64,000 bases of DNA from Acytostelium subglobosum LB1 (taxonomy: Eukaryota; Evosea; Eumycetozoa; Acytosteliales; Acytosteliaceae): the NCBI RefSeq assembly GCF_000787575.1, contig NW_012236529.1:744001-808000 (forward strand). Direction: 5' to 3'. A program made the position numbers and the translations under genes. The notes beneath the pieces are model-generated. The model was not told where the DNA came from and ran no database searches. It saw nothing but the letters and a program-made list of their open reading frames with translations. Positions 14,531-24,582 of this stretch are shown one piece after another (position 1 is the first letter of the stretch; the number at the start of each line of letters is the position of its first letter).

Positions 14531-15046
14531 ATGGAACTTTATAGACAAAAGAATGTATTATTAATGTTAGGACTATTATTGATGGTGGCACTCCTACATG
14601 CCAGTGGAGGATCAGTGGCCAACGCAGCAGACTGTAAATCAGCATTGTCCAAATATTTCAATGGCGACCAGATGGTACAGATGACAGCGGTGATGAGCAA
14701 TGGTCAAGTGTTCTACACCGTTCAAAAGTTATACCTATTCTACACATTCCTTACAAATGGCAATCCATTCTATGTTGTCGAGTCCACCAAAGAGGCATGC
14801 ATCAATGGACATTTGAATCCATTCGATATCCACAATCAAACAATATCATTCTTTGACCGAAGTGGCATTGTCATTCAACCGACTGGTGAGGTCACCTTGT
14901 CGCCACTCTGGAAGCCTGCCGGTGACACCTTCTACAAGTTCAACCTAAACTGCGACCAGAACGTACTCTACGGCAATGACCAAGGTAGCATGTTTACCTT
15001 TGTATTCTTAGATAGTTCAGTTAAAGCAATTGGACGACCATGTTGA
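14531..15046 (+). CDS. Small secreted protein, family not recognised
   Basis: One exon, 171 residues. A basic start (MELYRQK) leads into a strongly hydrophobic signal peptide (about 9-34) with a likely cleavage site after SVANA. The mature part of about 138 residues has four cysteines (DCKS, EACING, LNCDQN and the final RPC), enough for two disulfides, and one NQT glycosylation sequon. It is rich in Phe, Tyr and Asn with alternating hydrophobic residues, suggesting a beta-sheet fold. I know no family for it; a dictyostelid-specific extracellular protein is the simplest reading. A second ATG 11 codons downstream also precedes the signal peptide. Confidence 0.75.
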   Translation: MELYRQKNVLLMLGLLLMVALLHASGGSVANAADCKSALSKYFNGDQMVQMTAVMSNGQVFYTVQKLYLFYTFLTNGNPFYVVESTKEACINGHLNPFDIHNQTISFFDRSGIVIQPTGEVTLSPLWKPAGDTFYKFNLNCDQNVLYGNDQGSMFTFVFLDSSVKAIGRPC

Positions 15047-15169
15047 CAACATTTTCATAATCATCATAATTAAATGGATACAACAACAAGACAACACTAT
15101 TGATTGATTGTTATTCTATAAATAATATACATTCTTTATGACTGTTTATTAAATTACTATATATCTACA

Positions 15170-16578
15170 TTACATTTGACCATCGCCTCCAATGCTCATA
15201 CTTAGACATGGCCTCAACAAGTCGACCAGACTGATGATGCCAATGAGCTTCTTCCTGTCCACCACCCATACTCTATGGTGTCTGTTGGTAGCCACCATCT
15301 CCCAAACATCGTATATTGGAGTATCCAGTGTACACTTGGCCAATTCATGTTTCTTTAAATCCTTCTTCTGTTTGTATCTCAAGAAGGTCTTTACATCTTC
15401 AAATATATTATCGATGTTCTTCTCGTTCGTACCCTATTGATTGATAAATTACAAGTTAGTATGATTGAATGCCAATCCATTGATGGGTAACAGACTTACC
15501 TTCCAGCTATCTGTACATATTTCATTCTTAAGGTTACCTCTGTCGTCGACAACTGCCACAGCACTGATCTTGTTGTTGTGAAGCAGCTTCAATACTTCAA
15601 AGGTAGGGGTGTTCTGATTGACAGACTTGGGATTGGCATGATAGTAGTCTTCCACCTTCTTTCCACTCTTCATGATCTCGGATCGGAATGCTTGATTGTT
15701 CCATAGCCACAATACTACATCGGTCTGACTGATGATACGATTCAGTCTTGGTATTCTATCGGCAGAGTCTTTGAGTGATTGTGGACGACTATACACTGGT
15801 ACACGGTGACAACCAATGGCAAACAATTGAATGAGGTTATGTACACTGTCGATCTCGGTCACCACTGGACATAGAGTCTCAACATCGTCAGACTTGTTGA
15901 TTACAACAGACACTGGGTCCAGGTTCAACTTGAAGAAGTTCATCCCCAGCATCTTGGCAGAGCCGCTATTCTGTTGTTTAGAGTTGGTGAACTCTAACTG
16001 TTGCTTGGAGAACATAGCAAGTAGATAGGCAACTTGATTGAATGATTTAAAGTTAGAATATGAATGTTACACTTGAGATTGAACATGAACATACCAATGT
16101 CAAACATGTCGACCAAGCCCATGCAACCAAGCTTTGGATCAATTACGGGACAAGAGGATATGTCATTCTCTGTCAGAACCTTGAGGGCCAAGTCCAATGA
16201 GTCTGAACGTCTGACAGTGATGACACCTCTATTCATTTGAGAGGTAGAGTTGACACTCTCAATAGTGAGTGTCTTGAGTAGTTCAACAATTGAGTCACAT
16301 TGGAGCACAACAGCGGGCGCCGAAGGTGACTTTACCATTCCATCTTTCTTTTCTATTGAAGGGAATGGATATGAATAATTGTTGTTGTTGTTGTTTGTAT
16401 TGTTATTGTTGTTGTATGAGTTATTGCTAGCTGCTGAGCCCAAGCTACCATATGGAGTTGTGGTCAGCTTGTCATCTTTTGGAGGACTTGATGGGATTGA
16501 GTCTTTGGAGCGGGACCTTCGGAAGAGGCTTCCAGGAAAGTGTGACGAGATCCTACTCTGAGACGAAGACCGTAACAT
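15170..16578 (-). CDS. Four-CBS-domain protein, AMPK-gamma/SDS23-like
   Basis: Three exons (16578-16095, 16032-15500, 15433-15170) encode 426 residues. A Ser/Arg-rich head with a poly-Asn tract (about 65-73) is followed by CBS-type units: VRRSDSLDLALKVLTENDIS, the DSVHNLIQLFAIGCHRVPVY region, NTPTFEVLKLLHNNKISAVA and LDTPIYDVWEMVATNRHHRV. The C-terminal unit ends KLIGIISLVDLLRP, like the GIVSLSDIL end of AMPK gamma. CBS pairs bind adenosine ligands, so a nucleotide-sensing or regulatory role is likely but unproven. It is more divergent than the true AMPK gamma gene at 55.4-57.5 kb. An N-terminal cluster RSSSQSR...RRSRSKDS could be phosphorylated by basophilic kinases. Confidence 0.8.
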
Positions 16579-17807
16579 TGAATAATAATAATAATAATAA
16601 TAAATAAATAAATAATATTGTTTGTTTTAATATTAAATGATCACACACACTCGAGCAAATTAATAAATATCACCTTGATTAATTAATAAAATATTATATA
16701 ATATGTATATCTCTTTTAAATGAAGTAATTAAAGAATTTGGAACATGCTATTTCCTGCTTATGAAGGATGGTCTTGACCCAAAGTGCGAGCAAGGCTTAT
16801 GGGTGAGTTGTTCGTGTTCGAGTCGCACTAATTCTGAGCACACTAGAGTGTGAAGAGAGAGAGAGGAACATAACTATAAAAGGAAACGACCTTCAACAAC
16901 AGTGTGTGGGTGTAGTATATGAGGTGTTAATTGCAGTTTCGGCCCACTTTGAGTAACTTCAGGAGAAGTTCTCCGCGGGCCTTTGACAAATGAGGCTACT
17001 ACTACATTATAAACTCTCCTTTTTTGAGTATATTGTTTGATCATAGTTATCAACAGATCTGATCGAAGCACTTCATTCAATGTATTTGTGTCCGAGATTA
17101 ACCTAACCGACTGACTTGAATCCCTTGGCATGATATATAAAATAAATCTTGATATCCAATTAAATACAAATGATCGATGGTATTTTAATAGATGAGATGA
17201 AGTTGTAAGTTAGTTTGTTTATTTGGGTCAACCTAACCGACATTTTAATTATATACATGTATATTTTTTAATTAATTAGATGTATGGTGAATGAGTGATG
17301 ATTGATGACGACTGAGTGAAGACATCAAAAGAACAAATTACATTATGATGATGGAATGGTGGCGTCTATGATCCTCCAGGTATGATCCCATCCAATACAT
17401 AAATATATTGAAGCAATTTCCCTTTTGTTTGGAACTTCAGTCCGAGTAAGAGTTACTTTAAATTCTGTCTTAAATAGATCTCATTGTTTATGGGCTACTT
17501 GATTGAAATTGATATCTGCCATTGCAATAACGTTTGGGGCAGATATTTCTTTTCTTTTCGTTTGTCAAACGGTTTCTCCATCAACAAAAGAAAGATATTT
17601 TGTTTCCGCGGAAACGAAGCGATTATTTTTAGATCAAGGTGACGGAGTCGTTGACAAACAGTGTCATGTTGTGTCACAACTGACAATCAGACTAAGTGTC
17701 AATCAATTGATCTACCAACTGTATCATACTTACTTACTTACTTATAAATAGATAAATATAGATAGATAAATAATTATTAATTAATATTGATAACTAGAAT
17801 ATTAATA
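16579..17807. other. Intergenic region with AT tracts, a short hairpin and an uncertain ORF
   Basis: Starts with an (AAT)n tract just upstream of the CBS gene. A minus-strand frame at 17131-16874 (85 codons, starting MPRDSSQSVRL) has no recognisable domain and is not called. The string AACCTAACCGAC occurs twice, near 17099 and 17229. A hairpin at 16783-16829 is listed separately. The last 100 bases before the next gene are AT-rich with GATA repeats. Confidence 0.5.
16783..16829. repeat. 47-base inverted repeat with 7-bp perfect arms
   Basis: AGTGCGA at 16783-16789 and TCGCACT at 16823-16829 are exact reverse complements around a 33-base loop that is GC-richer than its surroundings. The loop on the minus strand holds ACCCATAAG, similar to the upstream element of dictyostelid small-RNA genes. 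It could be a small structured RNA or chance. Confidence 0.3.
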
Positions 17808-18386
17808 ATGGTATTTAGAATATTAGCAGTATTGTTAATACTTTGTGCACTGTCATCAGATTGGATGGTGGTTGATGCAGCCAACAATACAACCAACTCT
17901 ACAATAGTTTGGGAGTCATGTTGTTATGGTAGTCTGTTCTGTAGGAGTACATCAAGATACCGTAACAACTCACTCTCACACTTTGAATGCCGTGACTTTG
18001 TTGGCTTTGAGGATGGAGAGGTGAACACTGCCATTTGTGTCACTTGCACAACCAAACTCAATGCAGGCGGTGTATTTGTAGTATTATTCTCCTTGACCTA
18101 CGGCCTAGGTATATTTGCCTGCTGTATAATACTTGGTTGCAGAAAGAGTTGTCCATGCTACAAGAAGGACGAAGAGCACAAACAGAAGAAATTGAAAAAG
18201 GTCAACGAGAGTGGAAGTGGAGGTGGAGGTGGAGGAGTGTCAACAGTTAGTGCGGCACCCGAGGTCACAGCCGCTCCTTATGCCTCCTCACCAGCGCAAC
18301 AAGCCTATCCCAATGCACAACTGGAAGCAGGTGGCACTCCAGCCTATCCGTATCAACCAGCCAACAACGTAACCTACCCAGTGTAG
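17808..18386 (+). CDS. Type I membrane protein, Cys-rich ectodomain and Pro/Tyr-rich tail
   Basis: One exon of 192 residues from the ATG at 17808-17810. A signal peptide (MVFRILAVLLILCALSS...) leads to a short ectodomain with CC-x4-C and later Cys residues (ESCCYGSLFC, FECRDF, AICVTC) and several N-glycosylation sequons (NNTTNST, NNSL). One membrane helix follows (about 86-108), then a juxtamembrane Cys cluster CRKSCPCYKK that may be palmitoylated, a Lys-rich stretch, a Gly6 run, and a tail with AAPYASSPAQQAYPN and PAYPYQP. This order resembles Shisa/WBP1/VOPP1-type adaptors, but sequence similarity is too weak to assign that family. Confidence 0.75.
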   Translation: MVFRILAVLLILCALSSDWMVVDAANNTTNSTIVWESCCYGSLFCRSTSRYRNNSLSHFECRDFVGFEDGEVNTAICVTCTTKLNAGGVFVVLFSLTYGLGIFACCIILGCRKSCPCYKKDEEHKQKKLKKVNESGSGGGGGGVSTVSAAPEVTAAPYASSPAQQAYPNAQLEAGGTPAYPYQPANNVTYPV

Positions 18387-18600
18387 TTAATTGGATCATA
18401 GTAATCAAGACTTCGAAATATAATTATTACTTGTAATAAATACAACTTACATCTTTGTAGATGTTCATTCGCGAAAGTGTGAATAAATGAATGAAAGTGG
18501 GGACAATAAAATGAATGTGTTGATGTTCACACATTCATTATTAATTAATTAATCGAAGATAGAGATAGAGATAAAGATAAAGATAGAGATATAATATATT

Positions 18601-20136
18601 ATGAGTACAATCGCAGAGATAGAGAATATTAACAACGTTAATGCTAGATATGATCATGAGCACGTAATTGCTACATTGCTTCCATTGTTCAATCAATTGA
18701 ACACGTATGATGAGAACATTATCGATGATGCATGCCGTTCAATTCGATCACATTTCAGTAGTGCAAGAGCATTGGCACCGACTCAACCTCCATTGCTCGA
18801 CGTCCGCGTCACTCCTTTCATTCAGCTCGGTCTGCTTCATCCGAGTGCAGAGGTGCAGGCCACCACTTTGAAGCAGATCGATGAGACGCTCAAGACCAAC
18901 AGAGAGGCAACACTCGAGTGGCTCGGCAGCAACGAGATGCTCATAAGCTTGGTGCCTTTGCTTGGTGGCAAGTCAACTCTGTCTGTCGCTCAAGCAACAC
19001 TCAACATATTCTCAACGATTGCCAACAATGATGCCAAGGCCTTGCTTCAGCAGACTGCCTTTATCGATGCCATCAAGACATGTTACATCAATAATCTTGA
19101 CAGCGAGTCAGCTCACCTACGTGTGTTGGAGTTGGCTGTCATCCTCACCTTGCTCGACCCGGCAGAGTTCACAACCTTGCTTCAAGACCCATTATTGGAT
19201 GCTCTGTTCAAGGAGACATCATCGGCCAACTCCACAGACACTCTTTCCCGACTGGGCGAGCTGGAGCTGATCGGACGTCTTGGTGGAAATGTTGGCGCAC
19301 TCGAATGGATCGTTCAATCGCAGGGCAAGTTGTTTGAGGTGCTCAGATCTACGCTCTCAAACGTCAAGGATCACGATGATTCATCCACACCTCCCGACTA
19401 CCTCTGGGTCAATGGAGTCTATCAATTGGTTGCTCAATGGTGCCAAAGCAACCGACACATCGACTTGATGTTGACCGCCGGACAGCTCCAACTGCCACTC
19501 TTCAGCTCGATACTCTATTGTCTCGAGAGTCACAGATCCTCCACTCTGGCCACAAGATGTGTGGAGCGAGCCATTGAAGTTATTGGTATCATTGGAAGCC
19601 ATCGATTTGGTCTTGATCATGTGCTCGCCCAACCAGAGCTATGCAAGCTGTTCATATCGTTCAGCCATCACAGACTGGACAACATTGCGGTGCCCAGCCA
19701 GCACACTCTGGCAATAATGTTGGAGTCCAAGGAAGCAAGACCGACCGTCACTGACGACCTTCAAAGGTTGGTGATGGAGATTGGCGACGGTCATGAGATA
19801 CCCAAGAGTGCGATGAAGTCTATCTCATCACCCATCGAGGATGTAAGGGTGGCCGCGCTGCACCTCGTCCAGGCATTCTGTCTACATCAATGGGGATGCC
19901 AAGCAATGCTGGCACAACCAGGCCTATACGAGTATCTAATCAGTCGCAATGAGACCACCAAGTTAATAAGAGAGTGGAAGTTTACCATTGTACAAACATT
20001 GGTGACACAACAGGAAGCACTGCTCAACACTGAGAACTTCAATCATCAATGGCTCAAACTTAAGGAGTATCATTCACGTGGTGTCCATTACCTGCCAAGC
20101 GAAGCCAATGTAACAATTGCCACTCAAGACATGTAA
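18601..20136 (+). CDS. psmD5: 26S proteasome assembly chaperone PSMD5 (S5b)
   Basis: One exon, 511 residues, all-helical with repeated HEAT/ARM-like units. Blocks such as LLHPSAEVQATTLKQI, ELELIGRLGGNVGALEWI and DLMLTAGQLQLPLFSSILYC fit the PSMD5/Hsm3-like family, and the length matches human PSMD5 (504). PSMD5 binds the Rpt1-Rpt2 end of the proteasome ATPase ring during base assembly and is not part of the finished 26S particle. No intron is seen. The assignment is by overall pattern rather than a catalytic motif. Confidence 0.75.
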   Translation: MSTIAEIENINNVNARYDHEHVIATLLPLFNQLNTYDENIIDDACRSIRSHFSSARALAPTQPPLLDVRVTPFIQLGLLHPSAEVQATTLKQIDETLKTNREATLEWLGSNEMLISLVPLLGGKSTLSVAQATLNIFSTIANNDAKALLQQTAFIDAIKTCYINNLDSESAHLRVLELAVILTLLDPAEFTTLLQDPLLDALFKETSSANSTDTLSRLGELELIGRLGGNVGALEWIVQSQGKLFEVLRSTLSNVKDHDDSSTPPDYLWVNGVYQLVAQWCQSNRHIDLMLTAGQLQLPLFSSILYCLESHRSSTLATRCVERAIEVIGIIGSHRFGLDHVLAQPELCKLFISFSHHRLDNIAVPSQHTLAIMLESKEARPTVTDDLQRLVMEIGDGHEIPKSAMKSISSPIEDVRVAALHLVQAFCLHQWGCQAMLAQPGLYEYLISRNETTKLIREWKFTIVQTLVTQQEALLNTENFNHQWLKLKEYHSRGVHYLPSEANVTIATQDM

Positions 20137-20348
20137 ATAACAACAAGTACTTCATTCATACATTCATTCGATTGAGATTGATTGCCTCATCTATTTGATC
20201 TATTTTCCGATCCATTTGTGTTTTGGGTGTGTTCGCGTGAACATCCCCTCATTGGAGTGAGATGAGAGTTCAATTTGGATCATTTGTATTTGTTATTAAT
20301 AATTGTAACATTGTTATACGTATATATATAATATCTTGTATTGCAAGA

Positions 20349-21522
20349 ATGTCAAACATAAACAAGACAAAGAATACAAGTAGTCAGGACCATGAGGGCG
20401 ATACAAATATGAATGAACAGAATGAACAAGAACAACATGATAGTCAACAAGACAACAGTAGTAGTGATCTGGATGAAGATTTATATAGAATAGATGGAGA
20501 GGATGTAGATGATGACGACGACGACGATGATGATACATTCTATCGAACTACATCAACAACCTCAACAACATCTTCTTCATCATCTTCTTCTTCAAGGCCT
20601 ACAAAGAAAGGAACTAAACCAACAATAACGAGTAATAAGAGCAACAAGAGTCAGACAGGTGGCAGCGGAAGATATAGAGATGATGTTGATGATAAGGTTA
20701 CATTCAAGATCATACCCTACGCCACGCTGGCCTCAAAATCACCGAGCAAGAGCATACTGAAGAACAAGAAGGAGACATCACTAAAGAGAAAGATCGTATG
20801 GGATGAGGAGAACTTGACCATCAATGAGATGCAAAAGTCATCAACGATGAAGATAGATGAGCCAAAGACTCCTTATCATTATTATGAATCAGAGGAGGAG
20901 ACTGGTATGTTGTTGATGTTGAGAAGGAGATTGAATGATTGATCGATCATTTGCTAACATCACGACACCAACAGATGACTCAAAGAAGTATCTAGAGCAG
21001 AGGTTTATGGAGCTAGAGAGTGCTCTTCATAAACATAACACAAAGAGTGAATGGGATGAGTCAGACGATGACGATGATGTCGATGGTCAAGATGATGATG
21101 AGCCCAAAAAGGTTGGAAAGAGAGTTGCTGTCAGTGGCGGTGACGATGAAGAGGACGACGAAGACGACGATGAAGACAATGGAGAAGAGTCAAAAGAGAG
21201 AAGACAGAAGTTTGACAAGATTAGAAAGGCTCACTATAATGAGTTCTTGGAGCTACGAAGAATGAAGCACCATTTGGACGATGAGCCGGAAGAAGGCGAG
21301 GACACGGGTGCATCAGCTGCAGCCGTAACACAATCAGACGCGACAACATCCACCACAAAGGCCACCACCGATACCCTTAGTAACAACAGCAACAGCAGCA
21401 GCAGTAGTAGTCGAAAGACTACTGATACGAATGTTGATGGCTCACAACCAAAGAAGAGCGCGATGTCCACATCCACAACAACGAAGCGACCGGCAAGACC
21501 AAAGAAAAAGGTTGTAATATAG
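20349..21522 (+). CDS. dpiA: Protein phosphatase 1 inhibitor-2 homologue
   Basis: Two exons (20349-20904 and 20975-21522) encode 367 residues, about 1.8 times the length of human inhibitor-2. The PP1-contact motifs are all present: KSILKN (SILK motif, about 137), the substrate-like MKIDEPKTPYHYY (about 165-177) whose TP threonine is the GSK3 site in animals, and FDKIRKAHYNEFLELRR, which matches the KLHYNE helix that enters the PP1 active site. A separate KVTF sequence (about 115) fits the RVxF groove motif. Acidic runs (Asp9 and several DDDED stretches), poly-Ser tracts and a basic tail RPARPKKKVVI expand the rest. I start at the ATG in 20349-20351; the frame is open further upstream but reads through AT-rich leader. 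Confidence 0.9.
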
Positions 21523-21589
21523 GCCCTAGGGACAGACATAATTACATGTATACTATATACTCTATATATTTGCAGTTTATTATATATTA

Positions 21590-22531
21590 TTAGACAACAA
21601 AGATGTCGCCCTTCTTCAGACAGACGTTGCTGTGGATACCGTCGAGGCCACTGCCATTGCTACTACTACTGCTTGGACGAAGGAAAAAGATGTCACCATT
21701 GCTCTGGATGGGCAGTAGCCAGCCTATACATTGGCTACCAAACACTGATGCAATGTTATTGTACACGCCTCCCTTGTCATAGCGTCTAATCAATGACATG
21801 AGACTCTGATTGGACAACTTCTTTGCCGACCTCTTTCTAATGTCCTCCTGCTCTATCGATGTAATATTGCGGCCAAGTCGCAGTACCTGTGTGCAAAGTG
21901 TGGCGCCAATCGACACCTCTGTCGCCACCATCACAATGACCAGCAAGCCAGATATGAACACATTGGTAATGTCCAGTGAATAGTTATTGTTGTTGTTGAG
22001 ATTGTTGTTTGAATGATTATCGCTTAAGATTTGAGTCGCTCGAAGGACCAGCAGGAAGAGAAAATAAATAATGGATACAGAGGAGTAGAAGAGGAAGAGG
22101 ATGTAGTATTTGAGATTGTACAGGCCAATGCAGTTGCCTATCCACATTGAGTGATGCTCCATCCGCAGCACGCACTTCTTGCAGATGTTGCAATGATGTG
22201 CTCGCTCGGGCTTCTGCTCGTCGCACTTTGTACAGAATCGCCTGTCGTCCTCCTGAGACACGGGTTGATTGAGGTAGTACGACGGCAACAATGTGTCTTG
22301 ATATTCTCCAGGGTTTGTCGATTTACATAGATAATATGATACCAATATAAGGATTGTGAATAAAGTTGATAGCATTGAATGGAACACTCCCCTACTGGTT
22401 GTCAATGGTGATTCCAACCATGGGAATATTGAAAAGTTAAGTATATATATATAAGGTATAAGTACCAGGAATAATACCACTGATTGGCATCCTATCCTGG
22501 CTATAAATGTTGTCTTATTATTATTCCCCAT
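21590..22531 (-). CDS. DHHC-family palmitoyltransferase-like protein with EHHS in place of DHHC
   Basis: One exon, 313 residues, with two membrane helices at each side of the Cys-rich domain. The zinc ligands are intact: FCTKCDEQKPERAHHCNICK, then CVLRMEHHSMWIGNCIGLYN. The normally invariant DHHC reads EHHS, so the cysteine that carries the acyl group is serine and the Asp is Glu. The post-domain motif NITSIEQED fits the TTxE element. Family members transfer palmitate to protein cysteines in Golgi, ER or plasma membrane; without the cysteine the usual two-step reaction is not expected. The frame is otherwise undamaged, so the protein seems maintained, perhaps as a non-catalytic partner. Confidence 0.88.
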   Translation of the reverse strand: MGNNNKTTFIARIGCQSVVLFLVLIPYIYILNFSIFPWLESPLTTSRGVFHSMLSTLFTILILVSYYLCKSTNPGEYQDTLLPSYYLNQPVSQEDDRRFCTKCDEQKPERAHHCNICKKCVLRMEHHSMWIGNCIGLYNLKYYILFLFYSSVSIIYFLFLLVLRATQILSDNHSNNNLNNNNNYSLDITNVFISGLLVIVMVATEVSIGATLCTQVLRLGRNITSIEQEDIRKRSAKKLSNQSLMSLIRRYDKGGVYNNIASVFGSQCIGWLLPIQSNGDIFFLRPSSSSSNGSGLDGIHSNVCLKKGDIFVV

Positions 22532-23585
22532 GACGAGATTAATAAATATAATAAATAATATATCTATCTAATAATTATTATTATTATTATTTGATTGATT
22601 GAATGATGATGATAAAGTAATCAATGGAGTTGGAGTTGGAATTGTGATGCAGCCAGCCACTGCTGTTGCTGTTGTTGTTATTGTGTTGTTGCTTCGGTTG
22701 TTTATGAAGAAAAGCCAGACAGTACAGGTCGATTGAATGATTGACTGATTGATTGGTTGATTGTTTAGTTGAGAGTGAGAAGGGTGTGATTGTGACGTGA
22801 TGTAATTGGTAGTATGGTGTAATATATTCTCTCTGTCTGTCTCTCTGTCTATCTATCTATTTCTTTGTATGTATGTGTATGTATCGTATTTGATCGTAAC
22901 AATTAATAGCATCAATCAATCAATCAAACTAACTAACTCAACTGTTCATTCAGAGAGAGTGTTGCTGTTATTGTGGTGGTCGACTAACTCCTTTTGCCTG
23001 TCAACGATCAGTCATCACATGCTCGTGAGTTATCGAGATTGATTGGGCTGTTTAGCCTGGGTTATTGAGTGCGGGAGGGTGGGTGTGAGTCAGAGTGGTA
23101 TGATTGTTTAAAAAACTGATGTGTGTGTTTGTATAACTCTCTCTCTCTCTGTATATTTATCTGTGTGTGATTTGTGTGTACTCTACTTGAATGACACTTG
23201 TGTGTGTTGACATGAGTTTAGTTATGTGCCAATCCAACACCAACACCAACACCAACCACACAACACACAACACAAGTTCAAGTTCATTACCACCACCATT
23301 TCCTAATTTGGTATTATTAAGTTTACTAGTTGTAGTAATCTACTAACTATGTTTAGATATCAAACTTAAGATTTAAGATGATTCTTAGAGTTCGTTGACA
23401 AGTCAGTCTCCATATCATTGCGTATGTATGAATGATTGCCAACTAATAAAACGAATGGACAAAGGTCGTATAAGACAGAAAATGGTATTGATTCAATCAT
23501 ACTAATACTAATATTCGTATCTGTAGGTGTGTTCGTTGAATGAATGTTGGAGAGAAGATGCTCAGGGTGTTGGTGGTGAGCATAC

Positions 23586-23823
23586 ATGCGGACTTTGTGA
23601 TTTCGTGCCGTGCGGACTTGTTGTTGGGAGGAAATGATTGAACTTCGTGTCGACCTTATGATTTCGTGCAGTGCGGATTTGTTGTGCATTTAGTTCCATG
23701 CGGACTTGTTGTGCATAAACATTTCGTTCCATGCGGACTTGTTACATTTCGAGCCGTGCGGACTTGTTATGCATTCATTTCGTTCCATGCGGACTTGTTG
23801 TTGGGAATTGATCGAACTTCGTG
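23586..23823. repeat. Degenerate minisatellite based on TGCGGACTTGTT
   Basis: The core TGCGGACTTGTT, usually preceded by TTCGTTCCA or TTCGTGCCG, occurs about seven times with small changes at irregular 25-45 base spacing. Both halves of the array end in TTGTTGTTGGGA followed by GAACTTCGTG, suggesting that a block of about 180 bases was itself duplicated. Confidence 0.8.
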
Positions 23824-24395
23824 ACTGTCATGTTACACAACCTTGATTTCCACTTCTGAACGTGTTTGTTTCCCAGGAGCTTTATAACAACAAAAAGATA
23901 AATTCTTTACTCGTTTATTTATTATCTGCTGAAACATATGTGATACCAGTTGCGAACCATGGTTATCACCATACTTGTGGAAAGTTGCAATGATCGTTCA
24001 AGGAACGACGTTGTTCTGTCCTTTGTTCGACACTCTCGCTTCATCATCGCCTAGAGTCTATGTAATATTGAAATACATACAATTGAAGATAATGAGTAGT
24101 TCACAACCAGATTTGAGACAGGTCCTTTAGTACAACTGTAAGAAGAAGATGCCACCCAAGTCTACCATATCCAAGATGAGCCTGTCCCCACCCAAGACTC
24201 CTCATTCAAAAGGCCTGTGATACACACATGCATTCGTAAGTTGTTATCTCTTCAACAATCAATTAATCATTGTAGATACTTATTAGTTCCACATCTTATC
24301 GATATGAAGTGTGGACCATTTAACAACTAGAATAAAATTTTAAAACAAATATCTTAACTTTTATAAGTTATCGGGTTACAACTTCAACTAATGGG

Positions 24396-24415
24396 TGGGG
24401 CTTGGTGGGGCTTGG
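24396..24415 (+). promoter_or_regulatory. G-rich tandem repeat, possible G-box
   Basis: Two adjacent copies of TGGGGCTTGG lie inside a run of G/T bases upstream of the 2-oxoacid dehydrogenase gene. Dictyostelid G-box factor sites are G/T-rich in this way. Only position and composition support the call. Confidence 0.3.
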
Positions 24416-24582
24416 GGAACTTGAATGAAAGTTCATCATCACAACAACAAACATTGTGGTGTATGTGTGTGTGTGTTTGAATCAGTGATGGGATCTCAAT
24501 GAAAAAGACGACAAGTCATCATCAACACATAACTAACTATCAATTCATCATACACTACAATACAGATATATATATATATACA

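Larger units (their letters stand above)
22532..24582. other. Two-kilobase gene-poor region
   Basis: No supported gene. It contains (ATT)n and GATT repeats near the acyltransferase start, CTGT/CTAT repeats at 22820-22880, the minisatellite listed separately, and a stretch 24070-24240 with two tiny frames (MSSSQPDLRQVL and MPPKSTISKMSLSPPK...) that could be scraps of a lost gene. A G-rich direct repeat lies about 170 bases before the next start codon. Confidence 0.55.

Noticed and set aside
16783-16835. tRNA, because of GTGTTCGAGTCGCAC
   Set aside because: The T-arm does not pair properly and there is no anticodon arm or acceptor stem of the right spacing.
16874-17131. 85-codon minus-strand frame starting MPRDSSQSVRL
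   Set aside because: No recognisable family, no neighbours to support it; possibly chance or a relic.
24070-24240. Small frames MSSSQPDLRQVL and MPPKSTISKM...
   Set aside because: Too short and without splice partners; mentioned only as possible gene scraps.
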